Both the position numbers and the translations under genes were made by a program. 64,000 nt of DNA from NCBI GenBank assembly GCA_012735215.1, contig JAAYHX010000023.1, positions 236,384 through 300,383 on the forward strand. The letters run 5' to 3'. The DNA is from Tissierellia bacterium (GTDB taxonomy: Bacteria > Bacillota > Clostridia > Tissierellales > Tepidimicrobiaceae). The notes under the pieces were generated by a model that searched no databases, was not told where the DNA came from, and saw only the letters and a list, made by a program, of their open reading frames with translations. Shown here in pieces: positions 44,378 to 53,958 of the stretch (within the stretch, counting starts at the first letter, position 1; each line of letters opens with the position of its first letter).

Positions 44378-45700
44378 ATGACAAAAAAGTACACTATTGT
44401 AACTTACGGTTGCCAAATGAATGAGCATGACTCAGAGAAAATGTCATGGTTATTGGAAAACATGGGATACAAACCTACTGAAAATAAAAATGATGCTAAT
44501 ATAATCATTTACAATACATGTATAGTTAGAGAGAATGCAGAATTAAAAGTTTATGGACAATTAGGATCTTTAAAAGATCTTAAGAGAAAAAAGCCAGATC
44601 TAATCATTGCTGTTTGCGGATGTATGATGCAAACTGAAACAGCTAGAAATGTAGTGCTGGATAAATATAAGCATGTAGATATAATATTTGGCACAAGCAA
44701 CATCCATAAATTACCTCAATTAATAGACAGGCACAATCAAACAGGAGAAACTATAGTAGATGTTGTTGAAGATAATAGGGAAATAGTAGAAGACATTTCA
44801 TCTAATAGAAAATATACTTTTAAAGCTTTTGTTGATATAATGTATGGCTGCAATAATTTCTGCACCTATTGTATAGTTCCATACACTAGGGGTAGAGAAA
44901 GAAGCAGGGACCCAAAGAGCATTATTCGAGAAATAGAGCAATTAGCTCAGGATGGTTGCAAAGAAGTCACTTTACTTGGACAAAATGTAAATTCATATGG
45001 TAAAACCTTAGACTACCATTTCACTTTTGCTGATCTATTAACAGAAGTAAATAAGATAGATGGTATCGAAAGAATTAGATTTATGACTTCCCATCCAAAG
45101 GATCTATCTGATGACTTAATAGCAGCAATGGCACAATTGGATAAGGTATGTGAACATCTTCATTTACCTGTTCAAGCTGGTAGTAGTAGAATTTTAAAGG
45201 CAATGAACAGGAAATATACAAAGGAAGATTATTTAAAACTAGTGGAGAAGATAAAAAGAGCCATACCTGATATTGCCATTACTACTGATTTAATCGTGGG
45301 CTTCCCAGGAGAAACTGAAGAAGATTTCCAGGAAACTCTTGACTTAGTAAAGAGGGTAAGATACGATTCTGCTTTTACCTTCTTATACTCTAAGCGTGAA
45401 GGGACTATTGCTGCTAAAAAAGAAAATCAAGTACCTGATGAAGTTAAACATGAAAGATTCCAGAGACTTTTAGATACAATGTATCCTATATTTTATGAAA
45501 ATAATATGAAGTATCAAAATAAAGTCGTAGAAGTGTTAGTTGAAGAAGTAAGTAAAAACAATAAAGATATTTTGTCAGGCAGGACCAGAACCGGAAAACT
45601 AGTACACTTTCAAGGGGATAAAGACTTAATCGGTAAGTTTGTTAGTATAAAAATCACCGAAATAAAAACTTTCACATTAGAAGGGTTCATCATTCAATAA
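44378..45700 (+). CDS. miaB: tRNA-2-methylthio-N6-dimethylallyladenosine synthase MiaB
   Basis: Radical SAM methylthiotransferase for ms2i6A37 of tRNA. 440 residues with the UPF0004 domain and its three cysteines ([29 protein letters not shown]), the radical SAM motif [20 protein letters not shown], and a C-terminal TRAM domain. ATG behind AAGGAGGA. A TATAAT at 44340-44345 is the likely -10. miaB-mutS-mutL-miaA-hfq is a conserved order. Confidence 0.97.
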   Translation: MTKKYTIVTYGCQMNEHDSEKMSWLLENMGYKPTENKNDANIIIYNTCIVRENAELKVYGQLGSLKDLKRKKPDLIIAVCGCMMQTETARNVVLDKYKHVDIIFGTSNIHKLPQLIDRHNQTGETIVDVVEDNREIVEDISSNRKYTFKAFVDIMYGCNNFCTYCIVPYTRGRERSRDPKSIIREIEQLAQDGCKEVTLLGQNVNSYGKTLDYHFTFADLLTEVNKIDGIERIRFMTSHPKDLSDDLIAAMAQLDKVCEHLHLPVQAGSSRILKAMNRKYTKEDYLKLVEKIKRAIPDIAITTDLIVGFPGETEEDFQETLDLVKRVRYDSAFTFLYSKREGTIAAKKENQVPDEVKHERFQRLLDTMYPIFYENNMKYQNKVVEVLVEEVSKNNKDILSGRTRTGKLVHFQGDKDLIGKFVSIKITEIKTFTLEGFIIQ

Positions 45701-45711
45701 CGGAGGTTTTA

Positions 45712-48333
45712 GTGTTGGATAATTTAACACCAATGATGAAGCAGTATAAAACGATTAAAGAAAAGCATAAGGATTGTATACTATTCTTTAGGCTTGGAGA
45801 CTTTTATGAGATGTTTTTTGATGATGCTATTATCGCTTCAAAAGAGTTAGAAATAGCATTAACCCAAAGGGATGCTGGCTCGAACCAAAAGGCTCCCATG
45901 TGTGGTGTGCCCCATCATGTATCTGAAGTATATATTTCAAAACTAGTTGAAAAGGGTTATAAGGTTGCAATATGCGAACAATTGGAGGATCCCTCGATTG
46001 CAAAAGGGTTGGTGGAAAGGGATGTAGTTAGGATAGTAACTCCTGGTACAATAACAGACATAGAAGCATTAGATGAAAAAACAAACAATTACCTTGCTTC
46101 CATATATATAGATGAAGATGGAGTCGGTATAACCTATGTAGACAGCTCTACAGGGGAAATGCATACAACTGAATTTATAAGTGATACTAATAACTTATTC
46201 AGCTTCATAATAGACGAGTTGGGCAAAATTTTACCCTCAGAAGTTATCTGCAATAAAAAATTAGCTAATAACGAAAAAACAATGAAGCTAATCAGGAACA
46301 AAATAAATCCTTATATAACAGTTTATGATGATGATTCTTTTACTAATGAAAACTGGTCTCCTAAAATTTGTGAGCATTTTAATGTTAAGGACTTAGATAC
46401 TTTAGAGTTGAAGGGTAAGATGTATTCTATTTTATCTACAGGAAAACTACTTGATTACCTATATGAAACTCAGAAAGATTCCCTTAAACATATTAGCACT
46501 ATTGAATTTTATGACCCTCAAGAATATATGATTTTGGATATAAATACAAGAATAAATTTAGAAATACACGAAACTATAGTAAACAGAAACAAAAAAGGAG
46601 CTTTAATATGGCTATTAGATAAAACATCAACAGCCATGGGAGGTAGACTAATAAAGAACTGGTTAGAACAGCCACTATTAAATATAACCGAGATTAAAAA
46701 GCGTCAGGAAATCGTGGAACTATTTGTTTCAAATATAGTCTTAATGGATAGTATTAAAGAATGCCTAGATAAAATATATGACTTGGAAAGGCTAACTAGT
46801 AAAATCTCCTATGGCAATTGTAATGCTAGAGATCTCTATTCATTAAAGTTATCTTTAGAAAGAATTCCAGAACTAAGAAACCTACTAATCCAATCAAAAG
46901 AAGAAAGATTAATCCAAATCGGATTAAAAATAGATACCCTTAGTGATATTTATGATTTGATAGACAAGTCCATTGTAGACAATCCGCCTATTACAATTAA
47001 GGAAGGCGGTTTGATAAAGGATGGCTTTAATGAAGAATTAGATGAATTAAAAAAAGCAAGTACTAGTGGCAAACAATGGATAGCCAATCTGGAAATCAAG
47101 GAGAAATCTAAAACTGGAATCAAAAATTTAAAAATAGGATTCAACAAAAAAACCGGTTATTATTTTGAAGTAACAAAATCCTATTTCAACATGGTACCGG
47201 ACTATTTTATCAGAAAACAAACCTTAACCAATTCTGAGAGGTACTACACAGAAGAATTGAAGGATCTGGAATTAAAAATACTAGGGGCAGAAGAAAAGAT
47301 CGTTGAATTGGAATTTTATATTTTTCAAGATATAAGGGAAAAAATTAAGAAAGAGATTAATAGAATTCAAGGAGTAAGCAAGTTAATAGCCATAATAGAT
47401 GTACTAAATTCCTTGGCTCAAGTGGCATATAAAAACAATTACGTAAAGCCAAGACTTAATAATAAGGGTATAATTAAGATTATAGAAGGAAGGCATCCAG
47501 TTGTAGAAGAAACTATAGCTGGTAAATTATTTGTACCAAATGATACTTATTTAGATAATAACAAAAATATGGTACAGATAATTACAGGGCCTAATATGGC
47601 TGGTAAGTCAACCTATATGAGACAGGTTGCAATTATTGTTCTAATGGCTCAAATTGGTTCTTTTGTACCAGCAAAAGAAGCTGATATTGGAATTGTAGAT
47701 AGGATATTTACTAGAATAGGAGCTTCCGATAACCTATCACAAGGTGAAAGCACCTTCATGGTTGAGATGAACGAAGTATCAAACATAATTAAGAATGCAA
47801 CAAGGAACAGTTTAATAATACTTGATGAAGTTGGGCGAGGTACAAGCACCTATGATGGTTTAAGTATTGCTTGGGCTATAGTTGAATATATTGCTAAAAA
47901 TATCAAAGCAAAGACTTTGTTTGCTACCCATTATCACGAACTAACTGAGTTGGAAAAAGAAATTGATAACATTAAGAATCTAACTATACTTGTAGAAGAA
48001 GGAGATGATGGGGTAGTTTTCCTAAGGAAAATTACAAAGGGAAGTACAAACAAAAGCTACGGTATTGAAGTAGCGAAATTAGCTGGAATTGATAACAAAA
48101 TCATTGACAGGGCTAATGAAATATTAACCAATATAGAACAGAAGCAAAAATTAGTTAAAGAATCAAGTAAGTCTCAAACAGATTACCATCAATTCAATTT
48201 GTTGGATTATAAAAAGGATTATCTTATTGAAAAAATAAAACAACTAGATGTATCCAACCTAACTCCAATGGAAGCAATAAATATCTTATATAAATTAAAT
48301 GTTGAAGCTAAAACCCTTAAGGAGAGAATATAA
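45712..48333 (+). CDS. mutS: DNA mismatch repair protein MutS
   Basis: Mismatch recognition ATPase, 873 residues, a full-length family member. The N-terminal mismatch-binding domain has the FYEMF phenylalanine-glutamate motif (GDFYEMFFDDA); the ATPase domain carries Walker A GPNMAGKSTYMRQ, the GRGTSTYDGLSIAWA region and ATHYHELTEL. The GTG at 45712 and the TTG at 45715 are both usable after GGAGGTT; the TTG has better spacing. Two bases before mutL. Confidence 0.97.
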   Translation: MLDNLTPMMKQYKTIKEKHKDCILFFRLGDFYEMFFDDAIIASKELEIALTQRDAGSNQKAPMCGVPHHVSEVYISKLVEKGYKVAICEQLEDPSIAKGLVERDVVRIVTPGTITDIEALDEKTNNYLASIYIDEDGVGITYVDSSTGEMHTTEFISDTNNLFSFIIDELGKILPSEVICNKKLANNEKTMKLIRNKINPYITVYDDDSFTNENWSPKICEHFNVKDLDTLELKGKMYSILSTGKLLDYLYETQKDSLKHISTIEFYDPQEYMILDINTRINLEIHETIVNRNKKGALIWLLDKTSTAMGGRLIKNWLEQPLLNITEIKKRQEIVELFVSNIVLMDSIKECLDKIYDLERLTSKISYGNCNARDLYSLKLSLERIPELRNLLIQSKEERLIQIGLKIDTLSDIYDLIDKSIVDNPPITIKEGGLIKDGFNEELDELKKASTSGKQWIANLEIKEKSKTGIKNLKIGFNKKTGYYFEVTKSYFNMVPDYFIRKQTLTNSERYYTEELKDLELKILGAEEKIVELEFYIFQDIREKIKKEINRIQGVSKLIAIIDVLNSLAQVAYKNNYVKPRLNNKGIIKIIEGRHPVVEETIAGKLFVPNDTYLDNNKNMVQIITGPNMAGKSTYMRQVAIIVLMAQIGSFVPAKEADIGIVDRIFTRIGASDNLSQGESTFMVEMNEVSNIIKNATRNSLIILDEVGRGTSTYDGLSIAWAIVEYIAKNIKAKTLFATHYHELTELEKEIDNIKNLTILVEEGDDGVVFLRKITKGSTNKSYGIEVAKLAGIDNKIIDRANEILTNIEQKQKLVKESSKSQTDYHQFNLLDYKKDYLIEKIKQLDVSNLTPMEAINILYKLNVEAKTLKERI

Positions 48334-48334
48334 A

Positions 48335-50188
48335 ATGGGTAAAATTAGATTATTAGATGAGTCTACTATACAAATGATAGCAGCTGGTGAAATCATAGAA
48401 AGACCAGCTTCTGTTGTAAAAGAGCTAGTTGAAAACTCATTAGATGCTAATTCAACAAACATCACTGTAGAGATAGCTAACGGAGGAAAAGATTATATAA
48501 GAGTTACAGATGATGGGGATGGTTTATTAGATGAGGATATAGATCTAGCTTTCAAAAGGCATTCAACTAGTAAAATATATAAGGCTGACGACTTATACAA
48601 TATACTATCCTTTGGGTTTAGGGGGGAAGCATTAGCAAGCATTTCAACAGTATCTAGACTTGAAGTATTAACAAAAACTAAGAATAGTGTTTCAGGTACT
48701 CAAGTTTTCGTTGAAGAAGGAAGTATAATACAAAAAAAACCCATAGGTTGCCCAAAAGGTACCACAATGATTGTAAGGGATTTATTCTATAATGTTCCAG
48801 TGAGAAAAAAATTCTTAAAATCCGATAAAACAGAAGCAAATCATATTGATGATATATTATACAAACTAGCCTTAGGAAATAGCCATATATCTTTCAAATA
48901 TATAAAAGATAACACAGTTGTATTTAAAACTTCAAGAAATCATATATCATCAAACATTTACACCCTATTAGGTAAGGACTTGTATAATAATCTGCTTAAA
49001 ATTGAACATATAACCGATAGATTCAAGATCAGTGGTTATGTATCCAATAATACATTCTATAGGGGTAATAGGAAGCACCAGTACTTGTATGTAAATAAAA
49101 GATATGTTAATAATAAAGATATATCTAATTTAATAGAGAATAAATATAAGTCCTTAATACCAATTAACAGATATCCAATATTTATACTATTCATTGATAT
49201 AGATCCTTCATTGATAGATGTAAATATTCATCCAACCAAGCAAGAAGTTAAATTCATGAATCATCAGGAAATCCTAGATGCTCTAGATAGCACTCTATCA
49301 AGAATATTGACTAAGAATTTATATATACAAAAAGTTGCCTTCAGTCACCAACAACCAAAGGATCAAAAAGATTCATTACCACATTTATATGAAGAAAATG
49401 CTATAAACAAAGATCATAATAATAGCAATTTATATAACCTGCCAAGGATTGATAGGAAGATTAATAAAGAGAATACTATAATAGAAGACCACTCCTTAAA
49501 AGGATTTTTAGCTTTTGATAATGAGAATATTGAATTTGAAGAAAAAGAACTAGTAAAGGAAGAAGTAGCCTACGAGGATAAAGATAATATTAAAGATGAT
49601 CGCTTTTTGCAAAATGTAAAGATTATCGGGGTACTTTTTTCAACTTATATTCTAATGGAAGATCTAACATCAAGTAAATTGTTAATAATGGATCAACATG
49701 CAGCTCATGAAAGAATCATGTATGAAAAATATAAGAGGGAATATGAGGCTGAAAATGTAGCCATACAAACTCTATTAACTCCAGAAGTCATAGAATTAAC
49801 AAGTACAGAGCTGGAATTTGTTATTGAAAATATAGATCTATTGAAAAATTTAGGGTTTATAGTAGAGGAATTTGGTCAAAAATCCATTGTTATAAGAGGT
49901 GTTCCTATACTGTTTGGAAAACCTCAAGTAAAGACATTCTTCTTAGAACTGATTGATAGTCTAAAATCAAATATTAACAGTAGTTATGAAATAAAAATAG
50001 ATAAGATAATGAAAATAGCCTGTACTAATGCCATAAAAAGTGGTGATAAAATTACTGATCTTGAAATTCAAAGTTTAATAGCACAATTAAAAAATTCGAA
50101 AAATCCTTATACATGCCCACATGGTAGACCTACAGTTATTGAAATATCAAAGAAAGATATAGAAAAAGAATTTAAAAGAATTATGTAA
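48335..50188 (+). CDS. mutL: DNA mismatch repair protein MutL
   Basis: 617 residues from the ATG at 48335, behind AAGGAGAG. GHKL ATPase domain with IAAGEIIERPASVVKELVENSLDA, GFRGEALASI and the DDGDGL motif, a variable linker, and a C-terminal domain with the endonuclease motif DQHAAHERIMYEKY and CPHGRP. The DQHAX2EX4E motif is present, as in MutL of organisms that lack MutH. Confidence 0.97.
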   Translation: MGKIRLLDESTIQMIAAGEIIERPASVVKELVENSLDANSTNITVEIANGGKDYIRVTDDGDGLLDEDIDLAFKRHSTSKIYKADDLYNILSFGFRGEALASISTVSRLEVLTKTKNSVSGTQVFVEEGSIIQKKPIGCPKGTTMIVRDLFYNVPVRKKFLKSDKTEANHIDDILYKLALGNSHISFKYIKDNTVVFKTSRNHISSNIYTLLGKDLYNNLLKIEHITDRFKISGYVSNNTFYRGNRKHQYLYVNKRYVNNKDISNLIENKYKSLIPINRYPIFILFIDIDPSLIDVNIHPTKQEVKFMNHQEILDALDSTLSRILTKNLYIQKVAFSHQQPKDQKDSLPHLYEENAINKDHNNSNLYNLPRIDRKINKENTIIEDHSLKGFLAFDNENIEFEEKELVKEEVAYEDKDNIKDDRFLQNVKIIGVLFSTYILMEDLTSSKLLIMDQHAAHERIMYEKYKREYEAENVAIQTLLTPEVIELTSTELEFVIENIDLLKNLGFIVEEFGQKSIVIRGVPILFGKPQVKTFFLELIDSLKSNINSSYEIKIDKIMKIACTNAIKSGDKITDLEIQSLIAQLKNSKNPYTCPHGRPTVIEISKKDIEKEFKRIM

Positions 50189-50201
50189 AAGGATGATCAA
50201 A

Positions 50202-51149
50202 TTGAGTGAAAAAAACAACTTGCTAGTTATAGTAGGACCAACAGCTATAGGAAAAACTGCTGTATCAATAGATGTAGCAAAAAAATTAAATGGGGAGATT
50301 ATCTCAGCTGATTCAATGCAAATCTATAAATATATGGATATCGGAACAGCTAAAGTAAAACCTGAAGAAATGGAAGGAATACCCCATTATTTAATAGATG
50401 TTGTATATCCTGATGAAGAATTTACTGTAGCAGACTTTAAACAACATGCAGAAAACTATATTAAAAAGATTAACCAGGCAGATAAAATTCCAGTACTAGT
50501 TGGTGGATCAGGATTATACCTTAATTCTATTGTATATGAACTTAAATTTGCTAGGATAAAGAAAAATGATGAGTTTAGAAGGAAATGTGAAGAATTAGCA
50601 GCTATACATGGCATTGAATATCTATATAATAGCTTAAACAAAGTAGATCCTGTTACTTCTAGTAAAATTAGTCCAAATGATATAAAGAGAATAATTAGGG
50701 CTTTAGAAGTTTACAACGAAACTGGCAAACCCATGTCATATTTTAATAAAAACTTTAGAAATAAAACCGATAAATATAATTTAGTCATGATAGGTCTCAA
50801 TACTGATAGGGCTACCTTGTATTCTAGAATAGAAAGAAGAGTAGATATGATGATTGAAGAAGGATTAATCGAAGAGGTAAGAAAACTTTTAGATATGGGC
50901 TATAGTAGAGATTTAATATCCATGCAGGCTATTGGATATAAGGAGATTATATCCTATTTATATGGTGAAGTAAGCTTAGAAGAAGCTATAGATCTATTAA
51001 AGAGAAATACTAGAAGGTTTGCAAAAAGACAATTAACCTGGTTCAAAAGAGATGATAGGATAAAATGGGTAGATATAAAACAGTTTGATGGTACTGATGA
51101 AATTAGCGATTATATTATTAATCAAGTTAATAATACGCTAAGCTATTAA
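50202..51149 (+). CDS. miaA: tRNA dimethylallyltransferase
   Basis: Adds the dimethylallyl group to A37 of tRNA, the substrate of MiaB. 315 residues from a TTG at 50202, 8 bases after AAAAGGA; the ATG at 50193 overlaps that site. P-loop GPTAIGKTAVSID, SADSMQIYKYMDIGTAKV, the VGGSGLYL motif and NTRRFAKRQLTWF are all present. Followed by hfq. Confidence 0.97.
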   Translation: MSEKNNLLVIVGPTAIGKTAVSIDVAKKLNGEIISADSMQIYKYMDIGTAKVKPEEMEGIPHYLIDVVYPDEEFTVADFKQHAENYIKKINQADKIPVLVGGSGLYLNSIVYELKFARIKKNDEFRRKCEELAAIHGIEYLYNSLNKVDPVTSSKISPNDIKRIIRALEVYNETGKPMSYFNKNFRNKTDKYNLVMIGLNTDRATLYSRIERRVDMMIEEGLIEEVRKLLDMGYSRDLISMQAIGYKEIISYLYGEVSLEEAIDLLKRNTRRFAKRQLTWFKRDDRIKWVDIKQFDGTDEISDYIINQVNNTLSY

Positions 51150-51169
51150 TTTTAAGGAGGGAACTTTGG

Positions 51170-51406
51170 GTGAAAACTAATATTAATTTGCAGGATGTAT
51201 TTCTTAATAAAGTCAGGAAAGAAAATAAAGAAGTATTTATTTATTTGATTAACGGTTATCAAATTAAGGGCATGATAAAAGGATTTGATAATTACGTTAT
51301 TATAGTTGAAAACGGCGAAAAACAGCAATTGGTTTATAAACATGCAATATCTACTATAACACCAAGCAAACCCATTAATTTCATTAACAAAAATAATGAG
51401 GAATAA
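51170..51406 (+). CDS. hfq: RNA chaperone Hfq
   Basis: 78 residues, GTG start behind AAGGAGGG. Sm1 motif LQDVFLNKVRKENKEVFIYLINGYQIKGMIKGFDNY and the Sm2 motif YKHAISTITP (Bacillus-like replacement of YKHAIST) are clear; the RNA-binding proximal residues are conserved. Hfq promotes small RNA pairing; here the tail after the Sm fold is short, as usual in Firmicutes. Confidence 0.97.
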   Translation: MKTNINLQDVFLNKVRKENKEVFIYLINGYQIKGMIKGFDNYVIIVENGEKQQLVYKHAISTITPSKPINFINKNNEE

Positions 51407-51426
51407 TGATTTTATTGGGCTCAAAT

Positions 51427-51454
51427 GTCTCTGAATAATTCAGAGACTTTTATA
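51427..51454 (+). terminator. Terminator after hfq
   Basis: GTCTCTGAAT (51427-51436) pairs perfectly with ATTCAGAGAC (51438-51447), one-base loop by strict pairing, followed by TTTTATAC. Confidence 0.9.
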
Positions 51455-51486
51455 CTTACAATAATAGATATAGAAAGGTTGAAAAA

Positions 51487-52791
51487 ATGGACAAGGATAT
51501 TAAACATATTTTAAATGAATACTTCCAAATAGATAATAAGGTAATTGAATATGTAAACTTAAAAGAAGAAGAGATAAAAGATAAATTTAAACATATTGAT
51601 GAAGTAAAAGAATACAATCAATGCAAAGTCTTAAAGAGTATGCAGGAGTCCAGGCTTAGCTCAACAGACTTTAATTGGGCAAGTGGCTATGGATATGGAG
51701 ATGTTGGTAGGGAGAAGGTAGAAAAGATTTACTCTGGAGTATTCAATAGTGAAGATGCATTGGTAAGAGCATTGATTGCTTCTGGTACCAGCGCTATCTT
51801 CTTAGTATTATCAAGTTTATTAAGACCAGGGGATGAATTGATCTCAATTACTGGTAGCCCCTATGATACTATGCAAGAAGCTATAGGTATAAAGGGTAAT
51901 CAAAAATGCACATTACTGGAATATGGAATTAAATATAAAGAAGTACCTTTAATTGATGGTAATATTGATATAGATAAAGCAATAGATTCCATATCTAATA
52001 AAACAAAAATGGTATATATTCAGAGATCAACTGGATATAGTAGTAGAAAAGCTATATCTGTTGGAGATATAGGCAAGGCTATAAAAGCCATAAAGGAACT
52101 TTATACAAATGTAGTGGTAATGGTTGATAATTGTTATGGAGAGTTTACAGAAAAAATAGAGCCAACTGATGTAGGTGCAGATATTATGGCTGGTTCCTTA
52201 ATAAAAAATCCAGGAGGAGGGCTAGCTTTATCCGGCGGTTACATAGTTGGAAGAAAAGATCTAGTGGAGCAGGTAGCCAATAGAAGCACAGCTCCAGGAT
52301 TAGGCAAAGAGTGCGGCTTAACCTTTGGTATGACCAGAAACATATTACAGGGCTTGTTTTTAGCTCCACATGTTGTATCAGAAGCTATGAAAGGTGCCTT
52401 ATTAGTGGGTGCAGTATATAAAGGGTTAGGATTTGATATTATACCCAAAATTAATGACCATAGAAGTGATATTGTACAAGCAATAAAGTTTAATTCACCA
52501 GAAATGGTAAAAGAATTCTGTAAGGGAATACAAAGTGCTTCTGCGGTAGATTCCCATGTAATTCCTATGGCCTGGGATATGCCAGGTTATGAAAATAAAG
52601 TAATCATGGCTTCCGGTGGATTTGTAGAAGGATCTTCTATTGAGCTAAGTGCAGATGGGCCCATGAGAGAGCCATACTTTGCCTATTATCAAGGTGGGCT
52701 AACTTACGAACATTGTAAGATTGGAGTTATGAAATCATTAAATAATCTATATAATGGAAATCTAATTGACAAAAATAAGCTAACTATATAG
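51487..52791 (+). CDS. Methionine gamma-lyase family (aluminium-resistance type) protein
   Basis: PLP-dependent fold-type I protein, 434 residues, of the YnbB/aluminium-resistance group often annotated as methionine gamma-lyase. Visible are ASGTSAIFLVLSSLLRPGDEL, VMVDNCYGEFTE with the PLP-pairing aspartate, and the lysine site in MAGSLIKNPGGGLALSGGYI. Real substrate is uncertain; the gene is a fixed neighbour of hfq and lexA in clostridia. ATG behind AAAGGTTG. Confidence 0.85.
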   Translation: MDKDIKHILNEYFQIDNKVIEYVNLKEEEIKDKFKHIDEVKEYNQCKVLKSMQESRLSSTDFNWASGYGYGDVGREKVEKIYSGVFNSEDALVRALIASGTSAIFLVLSSLLRPGDELISITGSPYDTMQEAIGIKGNQKCTLLEYGIKYKEVPLIDGNIDIDKAIDSISNKTKMVYIQRSTGYSSRKAISVGDIGKAIKAIKELYTNVVVMVDNCYGEFTEKIEPTDVGADIMAGSLIKNPGGGLALSGGYIVGRKDLVEQVANRSTAPGLGKECGLTFGMTRNILQGLFLAPHVVSEAMKGALLVGAVYKGLGFDIIPKINDHRSDIVQAIKFNSPEMVKEFCKGIQSASAVDSHVIPMAWDMPGYENKVIMASGGFVEGSSIELSADGPMREPYFAYYQGGLTYEHCKIGVMKSLNNLYNGNLIDKNKLTI

Positions 52792-52804
52792 TTAGCTTAT
52801 TTTT
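52771..52804. terminator. Bidirectional terminator between the lyase gene and lexA
   Basis: A perfect 16-bp stem (52771-52786 with 52789-52804), two-base loop, with A-rich and T-rich ends, so it ends transcripts from both sides. It overlaps the stop codon of the lyase gene. Confidence 0.92.
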
Positions 52805-52817
52805 AGTTTTGCTTAAT

Positions 52818-53435
52818 TTATAGTTTTCTATATAATCCAATTACTTTTCCTAAGATTTTTACATCTTTTACTATTATTGGTGCCATAGATTGATTTTCTG
52901 GTTGAAGTCTAATATAATTCTTTTCTTTAAAGAATCTCTTAACAGTAGCTTCATTATCTATGAGGGCTATTACAATATCTCCGTTTATAGCATCGTTTTG
53001 TTGTTTAACTATAACATAGTCTCCATCTAATATACCAGCTTCAATCATGCTATCCCCTTGAATTCTTAGCATAAAAAGAGGACCTCTTTCTGCAAGTTCA
53101 ATAGGTACTGGAAAAGTATCTTCTATATGTTCTACTGCTAAGATGGGTTCACCAGCGGTAACTTTTCCGATTATAGGTATATCTACAGTTTTTTTAGGTG
53201 TAAACAAATCATTATCACTATTATCCAGTACTTCAATAGCCCTTGGCTTAGTAGGATCTCTTCTGATATAGCCTTTACTTTCTAATCTTTCTAAATGTCT
53301 ATGGACAGTAGAAGTGGATTTTAAATTAACTCCATTACATATTTCTCTTACAGATGGCGGATATCCTCTTTGTCTGATCTGATCTTTTATGAAATATAGA
53401 ATACGAACTTGGCTTTCATTTAAATCTTCATACAT
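52818..53435 (-). CDS. lexA: LexA repressor
   Basis: SOS repressor and self-cleaving protease. 205 residues from the MYEDLNESQ start; the upstream M at 53468 precedes the TGAGGTG site, so it is not used. N-terminal winged helix ([37 protein letters not shown]) and C-terminal peptidase S24 domain with the cleavage site AG in [12 protein letters not shown], the serine in GDSMIEAGI and the lysine in EATVKRFF. Its own promoter carries an SOS box. Confidence 0.97.
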   Translation of the reverse strand: MYEDLNESQVRILYFIKDQIRQRGYPPSVREICNGVNLKSTSTVHRHLERLESKGYIRRDPTKPRAIEVLDNSDNDLFTPKKTVDIPIIGKVTAGEPILAVEHIEDTFPVPIELAERGPLFMLRIQGDSMIEAGILDGDYVIVKQQNDAINGDIVIALIDNEATVKRFFKEKNYIRLQPENQSMAPIIVKDVKILGKVIGLYRKL

Positions 53436-53491
53436 AATTAACACCTCACATATAATTACAAAGAGCAAGTTAACAAACTATTGTTTATAAC

Positions 53492-53530
53492 ATTATATCA
53501 TAGCATTTATGATTAATCAAACACTAGTTC
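53492..53530 (-). promoter_or_regulatory. lexA promoter with SOS box
   Basis: On the minus strand, TTGATT (53515-53520) and TATAAT (53492-53497) with a 17-base spacer. GAACTAGTGTTT (53519-53530 on the minus strand), a match to the Firmicutes LexA operator (GAAC-N4-GTTY), overlaps the upstream end of the -35, which predicts autorepression. Confidence 0.85.
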
Positions 53531-53549
53531 CTAAATTTTATGAAAACTA

Positions 53550-53599
53550 TTGACACAGAACTAATGTTTGGTTATCATATAATTGTAGAACATATGTTT
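53550..53599 (+). promoter_or_regulatory. SOS-regulated promoter for the LysM division inhibitor
   Basis: TTGACA (53550-53555) and TATCAT (53573-53578) with a 17-base spacer. Two LexA operators are present: GAACTAATGTTT (53558-53569), inside the spacer, and GAACATATGTTT (53588-53599), near the transcription start. This is the divergent partner of the lexA promoter; three boxes occupy about 80 bases. Confidence 0.85.
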
Positions 53600-53623
53600 A
53601 GAACTTGTGTGCGGAGGTGCGAA

Positions 53624-53941
53624 ATGAAACATAAATATAGGATAGTTAATAAGAAAAGATTTTTTACATTCTGGTTTACAATATGGCTAATAGCTTTTAT
53701 CATTATAACGTTTTTTATAAATCACAGCAAAGTATACAGCTCAACATATAAGCAAAACTATATAGAGATTGTTGTTAAAAAAGGGGATACCCTATGGCAG
53801 ATTGCAAAAGAACATTTGCCTGAAGATTATGATATAAGGAAAATGATCCATCAAATAAGAGAGGTAAACAATATGGAGGTTGCAGATATTTATCCTGGAG
53901 ACTTAGTCAAAATCCCAATAATCGATATGAAAAATAGGTGA
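53624..53941 (+). CDS. yneA: LysM-domain SOS division inhibitor, YneA-like
   Basis: 105 residues from the ATG at 53624 behind GGAGGTG; the M at 53540 lies in the promoter and is not a start. One transmembrane helix (about residues 14-34) is followed by an extracellular LysM domain (EIVVKKGDTLWQIAKEHLPEDYDIRKMIHQI, ending in IYPGDLVKIP). YneA delays division during SOS in Bacillus, and there, as here, it is divergent from lexA under LexA control. Function by position and architecture. Confidence 0.85.
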   Translation: MKHKYRIVNKKRFFTFWFTIWLIAFIIITFFINHSKVYSSTYKQNYIEIVVKKGDTLWQIAKEHLPEDYDIRKMIHQIREVNNMEVADIYPGDLVKIPIIDMKNR

Positions 53942-53958
53942 TCTTATCACCTATTTTT
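53929..53958. terminator. Bidirectional terminator between yneA and the recombinase
   Basis: AAAAATAGGTGAT and ATCACCTATTTTTT form a 13-bp stem around a CTT loop, with poly-A and poly-T ends serving both converging genes. Confidence 0.93.
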
